A DNA stretch of 64,000 bases from Allobrachymonas sp. (GCA_030529505.1 JAUMWT010000003.1:1-64000), one strand, 5' to 3'. Positions 27,632-37,699 are shown, counted from the first letter of the stretch. Numbers and translations are program-made. The notes: a model not told the origin generated them from the sequence alone.

Positions 27632-28945
27632 ATGGTTCCACATCTTTCCACGGCCCTGCACGGCCCCATCAATGAACTGGAGCAGCGCATCATCGACTCG
27701 ATGCCGGCCACGGAACGCTGGTTTCGCCTGGAGTGGATGGAGCACACGCCGGCCTTTTATTGCGCGGCCGACATTCACAACGCAGGCTTCAAGCTGGCAG
27801 CCGTCGAAACCAATCTTTACCCCTCGGGCTGGTGCCATTTGAGCGAAGCCACGCTGCCACTGGCCGTGCAGGCCGCGCAGGCGGCCATCGAAAGAATTTG
27901 CCCCGAGGCGCGCAATCTGCTGCTGATTCCCGAAAATCAGATGCACGACGCCACCTACCTGAACAATGTGGCGCAACTGGTGCGCATTTTCCGCATGGCG
28001 GGACTGAATGTGCGCCTGGGATCGATCAGCAACGACATCAAGGAGCCAACCCGCGTGGACTGGCCCCAGGCCCAGGCTTTGGGCGAGCCCTTGCTGCTGG
28101 AGCCCGTGATCCGCAGCGAACGGCGCGTGGGCCTCAAGAACTTCGATCCCTGCACCGTCTTGATCAACAACGATCTGCAGGCAGGCGCGCCGGGCATTCT
28201 CGAAGAGCTGTACGAACAATACATCTTGCCGCCCGTGCATGCGGGCTGGCGTGTGCGCCGCAGAAGCCGCCATCTGGCCTGCTACGAAGAAGTGGGCAAG
28301 CGATTCGGGCGCATGCTGGGCATCGACCCCTGGTTGATTGCCCCCCTTTTCAGCCCCTGCGGCGAGCTGGATTTGGCGCAAGCAGCAGACAAGGAAACCC
28401 TGCGCGGCCATGTCGATGCCTTGCTGAGCCGCCTTCGACGCAAATACAAGGAATACGGCATCCCCGAAAAACCCTTCGTGAGCATCAAGGCCGATCAGGG
28501 CGCTGCCGCTGGCATGAAGGGCATTACTGTCTACTCGGTGGACGAACTGGATCGACATTTGCCGCATCTGGGCGGGCACTTGCCGGCCTCGCAGGACAGC
28601 CAGCCGGAAAATGCAGGGCGTGTGGACTTGGTGCTGCAAGAAGGCGTGCCCAGCCATGAACGCATCGAGCAGGCAGCCGCCAAGCCCGTGGTTTACATGC
28701 TGGATCGCTATGTGGTGGGCGGCTTCTATCGCCTGCACGGCCCATCTGGCGATGCAAAAGCGGGGGCCGCGCAGCACGTGCCGCTGAGCTTTGACGAAAA
28801 AAACCAACTGCCCGACCCCGGCGTCAAACCCGGCGCCAGCGTGCCCAACCGCTTCTACATGTACGGCGTGGTGGCTCGGCTGGCGATGCTGGCCGCCAGC
28901 TACGAGTTGGAAGCCACCGACCCGGAGGCAGCACAGCCATTTTGA
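27632..28945 (+). CDS. gshA: Glutamate--cysteine ligase (beta/acidithiobacillus type)
   Basis: The first step of glutathione synthesis, joining glutamate and cysteine with ATP. 437 residues, from the ATG at 27632 (MVPHLSTALHGPINELEQ); upstream in-frame codons cross an AT-rich promoter-like stretch (27555-27590). It resembles the GshA type found in Betaproteobacteria and Acidithiobacillus rather than E. coli GshA: ERWFRLEWMEHTPAFYCAAD, NLYPSGWCHLSEATLP, LLLIPENQMHDATYLNNV, SIKADQGAAAGMKGITV and the near-terminal YVVGGFYRLHG. No gshB is adjacent. The next gene on the same strand is hemG, 352 bases away. Confidence 0.88.
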   Translation: MVPHLSTALHGPINELEQRIIDSMPATERWFRLEWMEHTPAFYCAADIHNAGFKLAAVETNLYPSGWCHLSEATLPLAVQAAQAAIERICPEARNLLLIPENQMHDATYLNNVAQLVRIFRMAGLNVRLGSISNDIKEPTRVDWPQAQALGEPLLLEPVIRSERRVGLKNFDPCTVLINNDLQAGAPGILEELYEQYILPPVHAGWRVRRRSRHLACYEEVGKRFGRMLGIDPWLIAPLFSPCGELDLAQAADKETLRGHVDALLSRLRRKYKEYGIPEKPFVSIKADQGAAAGMKGITVYSVDELDRHLPHLGGHLPASQDSQPENAGRVDLVLQEGVPSHERIEQAAAKPVVYMLDRYVVGGFYRLHGPSGDAKAGAAQHVPLSFDEKNQLPDPGVKPGASVPNRFYMYGVVARLAMLAASYELEATDPEAAQPF

Positions 28946-29297
28946 AACGCTGCCTGACCTGCGTTGCAGCAAAAAACAAGAAGTGGAATGGCTCAAGCGG
29001 CCCAGGCAACTCTGCTCTCCCTGTCTTCTTCCTGTTTTTGTTTGCCCGATGCACACAGGCGCTGGCCGGGCCCGGCGAGCTGCAGCGAATCGGCTCCAAG
29101 CAGCCAACACAGGCCAGCAAAAAACGTCCATCGCATACCAGAACCGGATCGACCCCTGCTCGTCATGCGCTGCACAACGCTTGGCCTGCCCCCCGCCATT
29201 GCTCATTTCCCCGTGCCATATCACGGCCCGCCTCAATAGACCGAAGCCCTGTGCCCAAGCCTCTATCGGCAAGCCGCGCTTCTTTCAGGCTTGATTG
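28946..29297. other. gshA-hemG spacer
   Basis: 352 bases with no coding frame I can support and no terminator with a clear T tract. Short open frames overlap in several phases but have no recognisable product. Confidence 0.4.
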
Positions 29298-29906
29298 ATG
29301 AAACCCACCTTGATCGTTTACTCCACCACCGATGGGCAGACGCTGCGCATCTGTGAGCGTCTGCAAACCCTGCTGGCACAGCACCAATTGCCCGTGCAGC
29401 TCATGCCCGTGGCCGCCGCGCAAACGCTCGATGTATCGGCCTTTGGCGTGGTGGTGCTAGGGGCCAGCATCCGTTACGGACGGCACCAGCAGGAGGTATA
29501 CCGCTTCGTGGTCCGGCACAAAGCCACTTTGCACGAACGGCCGAGCTTGTTTTTTTCCGTCAGCGCGGTGGCGCGCAAGCCTGAAAAGCAAAGCGCGCAA
29601 GGCAACCCCTATGTGCGCAAATTCTTGCGTCAAACCGGCTGGCAGCCGCAGCATGTGACCGCGTTTGGCGGGCGCATCGACTACCCGCTCTATGCTTGGC
29701 TCGATAAGCAGATCATCCGCCTGATCATGCGGCTCACCAACGGGCCCAGCGATGGGCGCAGCTGCAACGAATTCACCGATTGGCAGCAGGTAGAAGCCCT
29801 GGGCCAAAAAGTCGCCGAGCTGCAATGGCAATGGGGCCACGCCCGCTGCGGCAAAGACGGCAGCAGAAGCGATGAATCGCGCCGCCCCGCTGCCGTCCGT
29901 TGCTGA
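29298..29906 (+). CDS. hemG: Menaquinone/ubiquinone-dependent protoporphyrinogen IX dehydrogenase
   Basis: Oxidises protoporphyrinogen IX to protoporphyrin IX, the penultimate heme step, passing electrons to the quinone pool. 202 residues from the ATG at 29298; a TTG one codon earlier is the only competitor. The flavodoxin fold is visible: LIVYSTTDGQTLRICERL (FMN phosphate loop), VVVLGASIRYGRHQQEVYRF, LFFSVSAVARKPEK and TAFGGRIDYPLYAWLDK, where HemG carries its long insert, then IIRLIMRLTNGPSDG. This supplies the oxidase step to the heme operon at 17-22 kb. The last ~20 residues are a low-complexity tail. Confidence 0.93.
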   Translation: MKPTLIVYSTTDGQTLRICERLQTLLAQHQLPVQLMPVAAAQTLDVSAFGVVVLGASIRYGRHQQEVYRFVVRHKATLHERPSLFFSVSAVARKPEKQSAQGNPYVRKFLRQTGWQPQHVTAFGGRIDYPLYAWLDKQIIRLIMRLTNGPSDGRSCNEFTDWQQVEALGQKVAELQWQWGHARCGKDGSRSDESRRPAAVRC

Positions 29907-30255
29907 ATAAGTGACAGGCTAAGCTAAGTACAGGCGCAAAGACGGATACGCACGAGATACGCATCAGAAAGCGCCCGCCTATTTTTGGGCAGGCCTTGCG
30001 CTTCAAAAACAAAGCGCCAGGCGCCCAAGTAGCGCCAGCCCAGTCCAATGAAGCGCCACGGCCTAGCTGCTCAGACAGGCCGATTGTCATCTTGCAATGC
30101 ATACCAAAGAAACGCCATTGGCCAACGCTCCGCTTGTCGTCCTGCCTCGTCGCCCCGCTTTTTGTGCAAACGCCCTGATCTGCTGCCCATGTGGCACGCG
30201 CTTCCATTCCCCATCAAGGCACGGAATAACCCAATCTGCAATCAAAGCAAAAGGC
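29907..30255. other. Spacer between convergent hemG and CPBP protease genes
   Basis: 349 bases. No supported gene, repeat copy or clear bidirectional terminator. Confidence 0.4.
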
Positions 30256-31134
30256 TCAGGCCCTCACCGCTGGCAGACGGCGCAGCAGCAAACGGCCCAG
30301 CGCCAATGCAATCCCAGGCGAGACTGCGGCCAGCCCCAAGAGCCACGAGCTGGAAAGCTGCACACCCGGTATGCTCAGCATGACAAAAAGCGCCAAGGTA
30401 TTGTTGAGCGCATGCACCAGCATGGGGGCCAGCAGCGAACCGGTCCACTCGTAAGCCAGCGCCAGCAGCACCCCCATGATGAACAGCGCGGGCCACTGGG
30501 TGATTTGCCCATCGCCCACATGCACCACCGCAAACAGCAGGGACGAAACAAGCGCCCCAATGCCGCTCGTCACCGGCAGGGGCAACCAGCGCGCCAGCCC
30601 ATCACGCAAACTGCGAAACAGCAGGCCGCGAAACAGCCACTCTTCCCCCAGAGCGGCCAGCACCGCCACGGCCAGCACCAGCGCCACGTCGGAAATCACG
30701 CTGGCGCCCAGCCCCAATGAGAGCGCCACTTGCTCAGAAGCCGCCCGCGCGCCGGGAACGATCGCTTCAAACACATTCACCACAATTTGAATCGTGATCG
30801 TGATGCCCATCACCACCCCCATGTGCCAGCCCAGCAAGCCCTTGGGCGCGGGAAAGTCTGACGCTTCAACGCGCCGGCTGGCCAGCCAAGGCGTGAGCAA
30901 AGCTACCGCGATGAAGAGGGGCGCATACAGCAAGACGCTGACATGCTGCCAGGCACTGTGCTCCGCCCAAACGCTCCAGACGTATTCCACAAAGCCCAGC
31001 CCCACCGTGCCGGGCACCAACAGCAACAGGGCCAGCAGAAAATACCACCAGGCAAAGCGCCCGCGCGGCAGCAAATAACCGGGCGCCAAGCGTGCGCGCC
31101 AAACTGAAGCAGGGACGGTGTTGACTTTAGGCAT
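30256..31134 (-). CDS. CPBP-family intramembrane metalloprotease
   Basis: 292 residues from the ATG at 31134 (MPKVNTVPASVWRAR); a start four codons earlier is possible. Eight or so hydrophobic helices. The CPBP (CAAX protease/bacteriocin-processing) motifs appear in order: AALGEEWLFRGLLFRSL with EExxxR, LLFAVVHVGDG with FxxxH, and LVHALNNTLALF with HxxxN, all expected active-site residues. Bacterial members process or confer immunity to peptides, but few substrates are known and none is suggested here. It lies next to the IS-rich segment and stands alone. Confidence 0.85.
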   Translation of the reverse strand: MPKVNTVPASVWRARLAPGYLLPRGRFAWWYFLLALLLLVPGTVGLGFVEYVWSVWAEHSAWQHVSVLLYAPLFIAVALLTPWLASRRVEASDFPAPKGLLGWHMGVVMGITITIQIVVNVFEAIVPGARAASEQVALSLGLGASVISDVALVLAVAVLAALGEEWLFRGLLFRSLRDGLARWLPLPVTSGIGALVSSLLFAVVHVGDGQITQWPALFIMGVLLALAYEWTGSLLAPMLVHALNNTLALFVMLSIPGVQLSSSWLLGLAAVSPGIALALGRLLLRRLPAVRA

Positions 31135-31968
31135 GAAGAAGAGCAATCAGAAAAGAAAAGCGCAAGAGAGCCGCACCCGGAAACGCATCCGCACTGACCC
31201 AAACGGCTGGCCACTGAGCTTGGCAAAAAAAGTCCATGCTTTGCGCGCGGCAGATGCTGAATCGGCAAGAAATGGGCTGGACTGATCAGCCGCATGGCTG
31301 CCGCACCGTCCGCAGGCGGATGCGGCTGTGCCATTTGAAGCGGGTAGCAGACAGCGTGTGCTGAGAACACGCTGTATATACGCAACGCATGCGCCATGCA
31401 TTTTGGCCCAGCTTTTGTTGGCCGTGTTGCGCACACGATTATTGAATGGGCATGCACTCAAGGCTAGGGCCTGTTCATACTCCTTTGAAAGATGCGTTGC
31501 GCTTCAAAAGATCACTCGTCAAGATGGCAGCTGCCGCCAAGGTGCGATCCTTGGCTAGGCTGGCAACGCAGACGATGGCCTTTTGAGCGCAACCCGAAGG
31601 AAGCAGTCTGCCAGAACCTCTCATCAAGGCCAAAGCGCGGCGCGCTGTCGCAGCGCAAACTCAGCGAAGCATCGCATCCGAACAGAACAGCTTGCCTTCG
31701 GCGCGCTCGCTAAAGCACATCACCCGTCTTGCCTATCTGGTTCAGCAGCGCATGGCGACAACTGGCCGCCTTAGCCAGTGCGCTTTTGATACGCAAAACC
31801 TCTTTCAAAAGAAACTAAACAATTCCCGGCCTCCTGCTCCAGCGCCCTCTTTTCTGCCCTGGCAGGGGATGCAGCGCATATCGTCTGACTGTCTCATGCC
31901 TGGCCGCTTGTCGCATAACAGCTAGGCGCCCCCCCCAGAGAACTGCGCTGCGCCTGCGTGGCATCACG
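31135..31968. other. Gene-free segment left of the IS elements
   Basis: About 830 bases. GGGCCTGTTCATACTC near 31468 resembles one end of the dispersed repeat, but I cannot follow the rest of the element. TTTGAAAGATGCGTTGCGCTTCAAAA nearby is a small inverted repeat. No open frame has a ribosome-binding site and family resemblance. Decayed sequence next to mobile elements is likely. Confidence 0.4.
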
Positions 31969-33020
31969 CCTAGCTGTGAAATGTCAAGAGGTTGTTTCTC
32001 GGCATGGGAAGTCGGCTCATGGGAGGCAGGCGGCCGATGCCATGGTGCGGTCGGCGCCAGTTGTAGTGGTGTTGCCAGCTGAGCAGCGCCTGGGCGCGTT
32101 GGGCTGAGCTCTGGTAGGTCCAGCCGTAGGCCCACTCGCGCAGGGCCGACTGGATGAAGCGCTCGGCCTTGCCGTTGGTCTGGGGCCGGTAGGCCCTGGT
32201 GAACTTCTGGACGATGCCATGCTGGGTGCAAGCAGCGCGCAAGGCCCTGGAGCGAAACGCCGCGCCGTTGTCGCTCAGCACGCGCTTGATGCGCACGCCC
32301 AGGCTTGCGTAGTAGGCCACTGCGTCATGCAGGAACTGCACCGCGCTTGCCTGGCGTTCGTTGGGGTGCATGCCGGTGAAGGCAACGCGCGCATGATCGT
32401 CCACAGCCACGAACAGGTACTCCCAGCCGGCGCCTCTGACCGAGTCGCGCCGGTGACCCGTCACCCGGTGACTGGGCCGCTCGATGCGTCCGAGCTTCTT
32501 GATGTCGATATGCAGCAGATCGCCCATGGCTTCGTGCTCGTAGCGCTGCACGCTCTCGCGCGGCTGCAGATCCGACAGCCGCGACAGTCCGGCGCGAGCC
32601 AGCACGCGGCTGACCGTGGCGGTGGACACGCCCACCTGCTGGGCGATCCTCGCTTGCAGCCAACACTTGCGGCGCAGTTCCACGATCAGCAAGGCGGTGT
32701 CCGGTGAAATTGCCTTCGGAGAACGCTTCGGGCGCGATGAGGCATCGGCCAGCCCCGGCAGGCCTTCGGCCAGGTAGCGCCTCAGCCATTTGCGTGCGGT
32801 GGGCGCTGTCACGCCGTGACCAGCAGCAGCCTGTGCGGCATTCAAACTACGCTCGGTCATGTCCTGAACCATTTCAAGGCGACGGGCAAAGGTAAGTCGG
32901 GCATTCTTATGGGTGTTCATCCGGCTGTCTCTGGAAGTTCTGGCTGTTTGGCAACTCCCAGTCTCCCAGACTCAGCTCGGGTGGACGCCAGAAACAACGT
33001 ATTGAGACATCACACCTAGC
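31969..33020 (-). mobile_element. IS481-family insertion sequence with 6-bp target duplication
   Basis: The element spans 31975-33014 (1040 bases). Its ends are imperfect inverted repeats: TGTGAAATGTCAAGAGGTTG at the left and, read inward from the right, TGTGATGTCTCAATACGTTG, both continuing into GTTTCT. It is flanked by the direct repeat CCTAGC at 31969-31974 and 33015-33020. This fits the NCTAGN six-base target known for IS481-type elements. It carries one complete transposase gene. The intact duplication suggests a fairly recent insertion. Confidence 0.9.
31970..32920 (-). CDS. IS481-family transposase
   Basis: 316 residues with an N-terminal helix-turn-helix region (LNAAQAAAGHGVTAPTARKW and a second HTH with IAQQVGVSTATVSRVLARAG). 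The integrase-like DDE core has LLHIDIKKLGRI, VAVDDHARVAFTG, RVLSDNGAAFRS and QTNGKAERFIQSALREW, which supply the D, D and E. The C-terminal YNWRRPHHGIG is typical of the family. The frame ends TTT CAC AGC TAG, and the AGC TAG codons lie in the flanking target duplication, so the stop is supplied by the insertion site. It appears full length. Confidence 0.92.
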   Translation of the reverse strand: MNTHKNARLTFARRLEMVQDMTERSLNAAQAAAGHGVTAPTARKWLRRYLAEGLPGLADASSRPKRSPKAISPDTALLIVELRRKCWLQARIAQQVGVSTATVSRVLARAGLSRLSDLQPRESVQRYEHEAMGDLLHIDIKKLGRIERPSHRVTGHRRDSVRGAGWEYLFVAVDDHARVAFTGMHPNERQASAVQFLHDAVAYYASLGVRIKRVLSDNGAAFRSRALRAACTQHGIVQKFTRAYRPQTNGKAERFIQSALREWAYGWTYQSSAQRAQALLSWQHHYNWRRPHHGIGRLPPMSRLPMPRNNLLTFHS

Positions 33021-33076
33021 CGCAGAGGATGTGGCTGCTGTCATCTGACCAAGCCTGCAACACCCGGCCGTCACTA

Positions 33077-34088
33077 GAGCGATTTCGATTTAATTCACTA
33101 CATATCCAGCTGATCTGAAGTAATTGGCGCACTCTTGAGCCGAGAACAGATCAACCAATTGCCCCATGCGCCACCACAGCGCATCCACCGTGCGCTCACC
33201 CGCCCTGCGCAGCAGGGCCTTGAACTTGGCAAAGAGCTTTTCAATGGGGTTCAGATCCGGCGAGTACGGCGGCAGATAGCGAATGCTGGCGCCCACGCCT
33301 TCAATGGCTTCTCGCACGCCCGCGACCTTGTGGCTGGAGAGGTTGTCGGCAATGACGATGTCGCCAGGGCGCAGCGTCGGGCACAGAAAGGTTTTGACCC
33401 ACGCCAGAAACAAGGCGCCATTGATGGGGCCGTCGCTCACCATGGGGGCGGTCAGCGCATCACAGCGCAGGGCGGCAATAAATGTGCTGGTTTTCCAGTG
33501 CCCATGCGGGGCACTGGCCACGCAACGCTGCCCGCGCGGGGCGCGCCCGCGCAGCGGCGTCATGCCGGTGCTGCTCCATGTCTCGTCCAGAAATACCAAG
33601 CGCCCGGCATCGAGCTGGTTCTGCTGCTGTACCCAGCTCGCCCGTGCCCGCTGCACGTCTTCACGTTCTTGCTCGCTGGCGTGCAGCGTTTTTTTTGAAG
33701 CTCAGCCGCCATTTGTTGAGCTGGTGCCACAACGCCGAGGATTTGATGCTGATGCCATGCTGGCCCAAACGCTGGCACATTTGCACCAAGGTCAGATCGG
33801 GCTCTGCCTTGATCCAGTCGCGGATCATGCCCTCCACTGGCGCCAGCCGGGAGATGCGCTTGCCGCCTTGCTGTCGGCTGCTGCGCTGGCCTTCTTTCTC
33901 CAAGCGATCACGCACCCGATACACCCACATGCGGCTGACTTCGTAACGACGGGCAATGGCGCCGGAGCCCTCTCCTCGCTCCAGTGCACTAAGCACTCGG
34001 TCTCGCAGGTCTTGCGAATAGGCTCGCATCTCATGCGATGGCTGCCAGAGAAAGCCTTATTGTGTCACCATTTCAATCAAGGTTGCTC
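33077..34088 (-). mobile_element. IS630-family insertion sequence
   Basis: About 1012 bases flanked by TA dinucleotides at 33075-33076 and 34089-34090. Ends are imperfect inverted repeats: GAGCGATTTCGATTTAA at the left and, read inward from the right, GAGCAACCTTGATTGAA. A TA target is characteristic of the IS630/Tc1/mariner superfamily. It lies 62 bases to the right of the IS481-type element. Its transposase frame is interrupted. Confidence 0.85.
33090..34029 (-). pseudogene. IS630-family transposase, frameshifted at an A8 run
   Basis: Two overlapping parts. 34029-33661 encodes the HTH part (RAYSQDLRDRVLSAL, GAIARRYEVSRMWVYRVRDR), ending out of frame after NKWRLSFKKN. The rest (to 33090) encodes the DDE domain with RLVFLDETW, DIVIADNLSSHK and LPPYSPDLNPIEKLFAKFKA. 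The junction is a run of eight A on the minus strand (about 33688-33695). With seven A the frame would read through as SFKKTLHASEQER, the usual IS630 sequence. A -1 shift would enter the wrong frame; +1 or transcript slippage would restore it. So it is either a one-base indel or slippage-dependent. Confidence 0.8.
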
Positions 34089-34211
34089 TAGCGCATCTCC
34101 CAAGGTCAAGGATGTGAGCTGTCTCTCTCGCCAACGCTGGGGGCAGTGTTGCGCATTGACAGTTCCTCTCGCACTGCTCTGCAGGCGGTCGGCAAGAAAA
34201 AGTCAAACAAC

Positions 34212-34247
34212 AAAAAAGCCTGCAAGCTGTGAAACCTGCAGGCTTTT
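34212..34247 (-). terminator. Terminator of the tRNA-fMet transcript
   Basis: Minus strand: AAAAGCCTGC, a 15-base loop, then GCAGGCTTTTTT, just past the CCA end of the tRNA gene. Confidence 0.8.
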
Positions 34248-34253
34248 CAAATT

Positions 34254-34330
<77 letters not shown>

Positions 34331-34362
34331 ACGGGATTGGAATTGTAGCATGAAATAAAGAT

Positions 34363-34776
34363 TTATTCCTTATCGCTTGCTGGCTCTGCCCGATCCACCA
34401 ACTCGATCAGGGCCATGGGCGCATTGTCGCCATTGCGAAAACCCATCTTCAAAATACGCGTGTAACCGCCAGGGCGCTTGGCGAAGCGGGGGCCCAGATC
34501 CGTGAACAGCTTGGTCACTGCCTGATGCGCACGCGAAGCCTCGCCATCACGGCGCTGGCGGCCGGCCACGCGGCTGTAAGCCAAACGGCGATTGGCAACC
34601 GAGTCCACCTTGGCCAAGGTGATCAGCGGCTCGATGACGCGACGCAGCTCTTTGGCCTTGGGCACGGTTGTCTTGATGGCCTCATGCTCAATGAGCGAAG
34701 TCGCCATATTGCGCAGCATCGCCACGCGGTGGCTGCTGGTGCGGTTCAATTTGCGGAGTTTCAGTCCGTGACGCAT
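34363..34776 (-). CDS. rplQ: 50S ribosomal protein L17
   Basis: 137 residues, the last gene of the alpha operon. The N-terminus [17 protein letters not shown] and [20 protein letters not shown] are typical of bL17, and the C-terminal [20 protein letters not shown] closes the fold. It binds 23S rRNA near the exit tunnel. It lies 78 bases after rpoA. The initiator tRNA follows on the same strand. Confidence 0.97.
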   Translation of the reverse strand: MRHGLKLRKLNRTSSHRVAMLRNMATSLIEHEAIKTTVPKAKELRRVIEPLITLAKVDSVANRRLAYSRVAGRQRRDGEASRAHQAVTKLFTDLGPRFAKRPGGYTRILKMGFRNGDNAPMALIELVDRAEPASDKE

Positions 34777-34854
34777 GGAAGTGTTCCTTTCCTTATCAAA
34801 ATACCGGCAGCCGTTTCAAGGTACTGCCGGGTCACATGCGAGTTCAGTTAAAAA

Positions 34855-35841
34855 TCAGCGTTTTTCCAAGCCAACCGGCGGCCAGCTTTCCAGCTTCATA
34901 CCCAAAGTCAGGCCACGTGTGGCCAAAACCTCCTTGATTTCATTGAGCGATTTGCGGCCCAAGTTCGGCGTTTTGAGCAATTCGTTTTCAGTGCGCTGAA
35001 TCAGATCACCGATGTAGTAGATATTCTCGGCCTTGAGGCAGTTGGCTGAGCGCACCGTGAGTTCAAGTTCGTCCACCGGGCGCAAGAGCACAGGATCGAA
35101 CTGCGCTGCACTGCGCGCGGGCGCATCAAAGGCATCCAGGGCGCTGCCTTCCAACTGAGCAAACACCGCCAATTGCTCAACCAGAATTTTGGCGGAAGAG
35201 CGCACGGCATCTTCTGCCGAAATCCCGCCATTGGTTTCGATGTCGATGACCAGCTTATCCAGATCCGTACGCTGTTCAACACGTGCGCTTTCAACGGCAT
35301 AGCTCACGCGCTTGATGGGCGAAAACGAAGCATCCAACACGATGCGACCGATGAATTTGAAAGGCTCATCTGCATGGCGGCGCATGGAGCCTGGCACATA
35401 ACCCACACCCTTTTCCACCTTGAGCTGCATGTCGAGCTTGCCGTTTTGCGACAAGTGGCAGATCACATGGTCGGGATTGATGATTTCCACATCGTGCGGC
35501 ACCTGGATATCGGAAGCCTTCACCGGGCCTTCGCTTTCCTTGCGCAGCGACAAGGTCACTTCATCGCGGTTGTGCAGCTTGAAAACCACGCCTTTGAGGT
35601 TCAAGAGGATTTCAACAACATCTTCCTGCACACCATCGATAGAAGAATACTCATGCACGACTCCGGCAATCGTCACCTCCGTCACCGCATAGCCCACCAT
35701 GGACGAAAGCAGAACCCGGCGCAGCGCATTGCCCAAAGTGTGGCCATAACCACGCTCGAACGGCTCAAGCGTTACCTTGGCCCGATTGGCGCTGACCTGC
35801 TCAACCTGGATGTTTTTGGGCTTCAATAGATTGGTTTGCAT
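34855..35841 (-). CDS. rpoA: DNA-directed RNA polymerase subunit alpha
   Basis: 328 residues. The N-terminal assembly domain has [20 protein letters not shown], required for dimerisation and beta contact, and the C-terminal domain (from about residue 245) has [20 protein letters not shown] and [19 protein letters not shown], which bind UP elements and activators. Preceded by a 166-base gap after rpsD. That gap holds a perfect 7-bp hairpin (GGCAGGC / GCCTGCC, 35976-35994) without a T tract. Confidence 0.98.
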   Translation of the reverse strand: MQTNLLKPKNIQVEQVSANRAKVTLEPFERGYGHTLGNALRRVLLSSMVGYAVTEVTIAGVVHEYSSIDGVQEDVVEILLNLKGVVFKLHNRDEVTLSLRKESEGPVKASDIQVPHDVEIINPDHVICHLSQNGKLDMQLKVEKGVGYVPGSMRRHADEPFKFIGRIVLDASFSPIKRVSYAVESARVEQRTDLDKLVIDIETNGGISAEDAVRSSAKILVEQLAVFAQLEGSALDAFDAPARSAAQFDPVLLRPVDELELTVRSANCLKAENIYYIGDLIQRTENELLKTPNLGRKSLNEIKEVLATRGLTLGMKLESWPPVGLEKR

Positions 35842-36007
35842 TCTGCCTTCCTTCTCAATACCCCCGGCTCGTTACACCAGTAAGGCTGATAGGCCCTTCT
35901 GCCGCATGCCTGCAGCATGAAGAGCCGATTATTTGAAAGCGGGGTTTTAAAAATCCGCAACCACCAAGCGTTCGGGGCAGGCACAGGGCCTGCCACAGTG
36001 CAAAAGA

Positions 36008-36631
36008 TCAGCGTGAATACAATTCCACAATCAACGATTCGTTGACGTCTGCAGCAAATTCGTCGCGATCAGGCGCTTTTTTGAACACGCCTTCGGCCTT
36101 GTCGGCACTCACCTCAACCCATGCAGGGAAACCGATCTGTGCAGCCAACTGCAAAGCCTCAACCACACGCGCCTGCTTGGCCGATTTTTCACGAACGGCC
36201 ACCACATCGCCCGGTTTCACCATCAAAGAGGGAATGTTCACGGGCTTGCCATTGACCAAAATGGCTTTGTGGGAAACCAGCTGGCGCGCTTCTGCACGCG
36301 TAGAGCCAAAGCCCATGCGGAAAACGACGTTATCCAGACGCGACTCAAGCAGATTCAGCAAATTGGCACCCGTGTTGCCACGACGGCGCTCCGCCTCTTC
36401 GAAATAACGACGGAACTGGCGCTCCAGCACGCCGTACATGCGCTTGACTTTTTGTTTTTCGCGCAATTGCAGGCCATAGTCGGAAGTGCGCGCACCAGAG
36501 ATGCGGCCATGCTGACCTGGCTTGGTATCAAATTTGCATTTGTTGCTGACTGAGCGACGCGCACTCTTCAGGAAGAGATCGGTGCCTTCACGGCGGGAAA
36601 GTTTTGCTTTGGGGCCAAGATAACGTGCCAC
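36008..36631 (-). CDS. rpsD: 30S ribosomal protein S4
   Basis: 207 residues. Begins [20 protein letters not shown]; the S4 RNA-binding domain shows [20 protein letters not shown] and [17 protein letters not shown]. It nucleates 30S body assembly and in gammaproteobacteria represses the alpha operon translationally. The N-terminal segment lacks the four-cysteine zinc motif of some S4 paralogues. It sits between rpsK and rpoA. Confidence 0.97.
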   Translation of the reverse strand: MARYLGPKAKLSRREGTDLFLKSARRSVSNKCKFDTKPGQHGRISGARTSDYGLQLREKQKVKRMYGVLERQFRRYFEEAERRRGNTGANLLNLLESRLDNVVFRMGFGSTRAEARQLVSHKAILVNGKPVNIPSLMVKPGDVVAVREKSAKQARVVEALQLAAQIGFPAWVEVSADKAEGVFKKAPDRDEFAADVNESLIVELYSR

Positions 36632-36723
36632 GTTGTTTTCCTTTTCAAAACTGCTGCCTCAAGCCAAGGCAGGAGCCGCCAACATTCAAAAAGCTGGCGG
36701 CGGTGGACTTCAGAGAACAAAAA

Positions 36724-37128
36724 TCAGATGCGACGGCGCTTCTGGGGACGGCAGCCGTTGTGCGGAACAGGCGTCACATCAGAAATCGAGGTGATGCGAA
36801 TACCCAGCGCGGCCAGCGCACGCACCGACGATTCGCGACCAGGGCCAGGGCCTTTGATTTCAACCTCAAGATTTTTAATCCCCTGCTCCATGGCTGCACG
36901 GCCAGCCACTTCGGAAGCCACCTGCGCGGCAAAAGGCGTGGACTTGCGCGAGCCCTTGAAACCTTGACCGCCGGAAGAAGCCCAAGCCAGCGCATTGCCT
37001 TGGCGATCGCTGATCGTGATGATGGTGTTGTTGAACGAGGCATGCACGTGCGCAATGCCATCAGCAATGTTCTTGCGAACCTTTTTGCGCACGCGAGCAG
37101 CGGCCGAATTGGAGGGTGCTTTAGCCAT
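36724..37128 (-). CDS. rpsK: 30S ribosomal protein S11
   Basis: 134 residues. Signatures include [39 protein letters not shown] and the C-terminal [20 protein letters not shown] (20 residues). It forms part of the 30S platform. It lies 19 bases after rpsM; 92 bases separate it from rpsD. Confidence 0.97.
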   Translation of the reverse strand: MAKAPSNSAAARVRKKVRKNIADGIAHVHASFNNTIITISDRQGNALAWASSGGQGFKGSRKSTPFAAQVASEVAGRAAMEQGIKNLEVEIKGPGPGRESSVRALAALGIRITSISDVTPVPHNGCRPQKRRRI

Positions 37129-37147
37129 AGTGAATTTTTGCCTTCAA

Positions 37148-37513
37148 TTATTTCTTCAAAGACTGAGCGGCCTTGCGCGGCCCTTTGCGGGTACGTGCAT
37201 TGGTGCGCGTACGCTGCCCATGAACCGGCAAGCCGCGACGATGGCGGAAGCCGCGATAGCAACCGATATCCATCAGGCGCTTGATATTGATCGTCACCTC
37301 ACGGCGCAGGTCGCCTTCCAGGGTAAATTGGCTCAAGGCTTCGCGGATCTTTTCCAGATCCTCGTCGGTCAAATCCTTGATTTTTTTGGAGTAAGCAATG
37401 CCACAGGCTTCGCAAATCTTGCGCGCACGCGGACGGCCAATGCCATAAATGGCCGTGAGACCAATCTCAGCGTGCTGATGCGGCGGAATATTGATACCAG
37501 CAATACGTGCCAT
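37148..37513 (-). CDS. rpsM: 30S ribosomal protein S13
   Basis: 121 residues. [20 protein letters not shown] and the C-terminal basic tail [20 protein letters not shown] are typical of uS13, which contacts P-site tRNA and bridges to the 50S head. The first gene of the alpha operon proper, 23 bases after rpmJ. Confidence 0.97.
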   Translation of the reverse strand: MARIAGINIPPHQHAEIGLTAIYGIGRPRARKICEACGIAYSKKIKDLTDEDLEKIREALSQFTLEGDLRREVTINIKRLMDIGCYRGFRHRRGLPVHGQRTRTNARTRKGPRKAAQSLKK

Positions 37514-37536
37514 GTTCTTCCTCTGTTAAATCTAGA

Positions 37537-37650
37537 TCAGCCCTGACGCTGCTTGTGGCGAGGATCAGAGCAAATGATGCGCACCACGCCTTTGCGACGG
37601 ATGACTTTGCAATTGCGGCAAATTTTCTTTACCGAAGCCAATACCTTCAT
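37537..37650 (-). CDS. rpmJ: 50S ribosomal protein L36 (zinc-ribbon type)
   Basis: A 37-residue gene read directly from the minus strand: [20 protein letters not shown], then [17 protein letters not shown] and TGA. The CxxC pair with the later C and H is the zinc ribbon of the C+ form of bL36. GGAGAGAAGC precedes the ATG. It lies between infA and rpsM, its normal place. Confidence 0.96.
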   Translation of the reverse strand: MKVLASVKKICRNCKVIRRKGVVRIICSDPRHKQRQG

Positions 37651-37699
37651 GCTTCTCTCCTTGAATTCTTCTGCTTTAATGCTAAAAACTGCTGCCAAG

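Noticed and set aside
31585..31615. GAAGGAAGCAG resembling the conserved loop of 4.5S/SRP RNA
   Set aside because: The flanks do not pair into the long hairpin expected of the SRP RNA; the block is closer to the dispersed repeat interior.
33650..33778. Programmed -1 frameshift explaining the split IS630 transposase
   Set aside because: A -1 shift at the A8 run leads into a different frame that lacks the DDE domain; +1 or a changed A count is needed.
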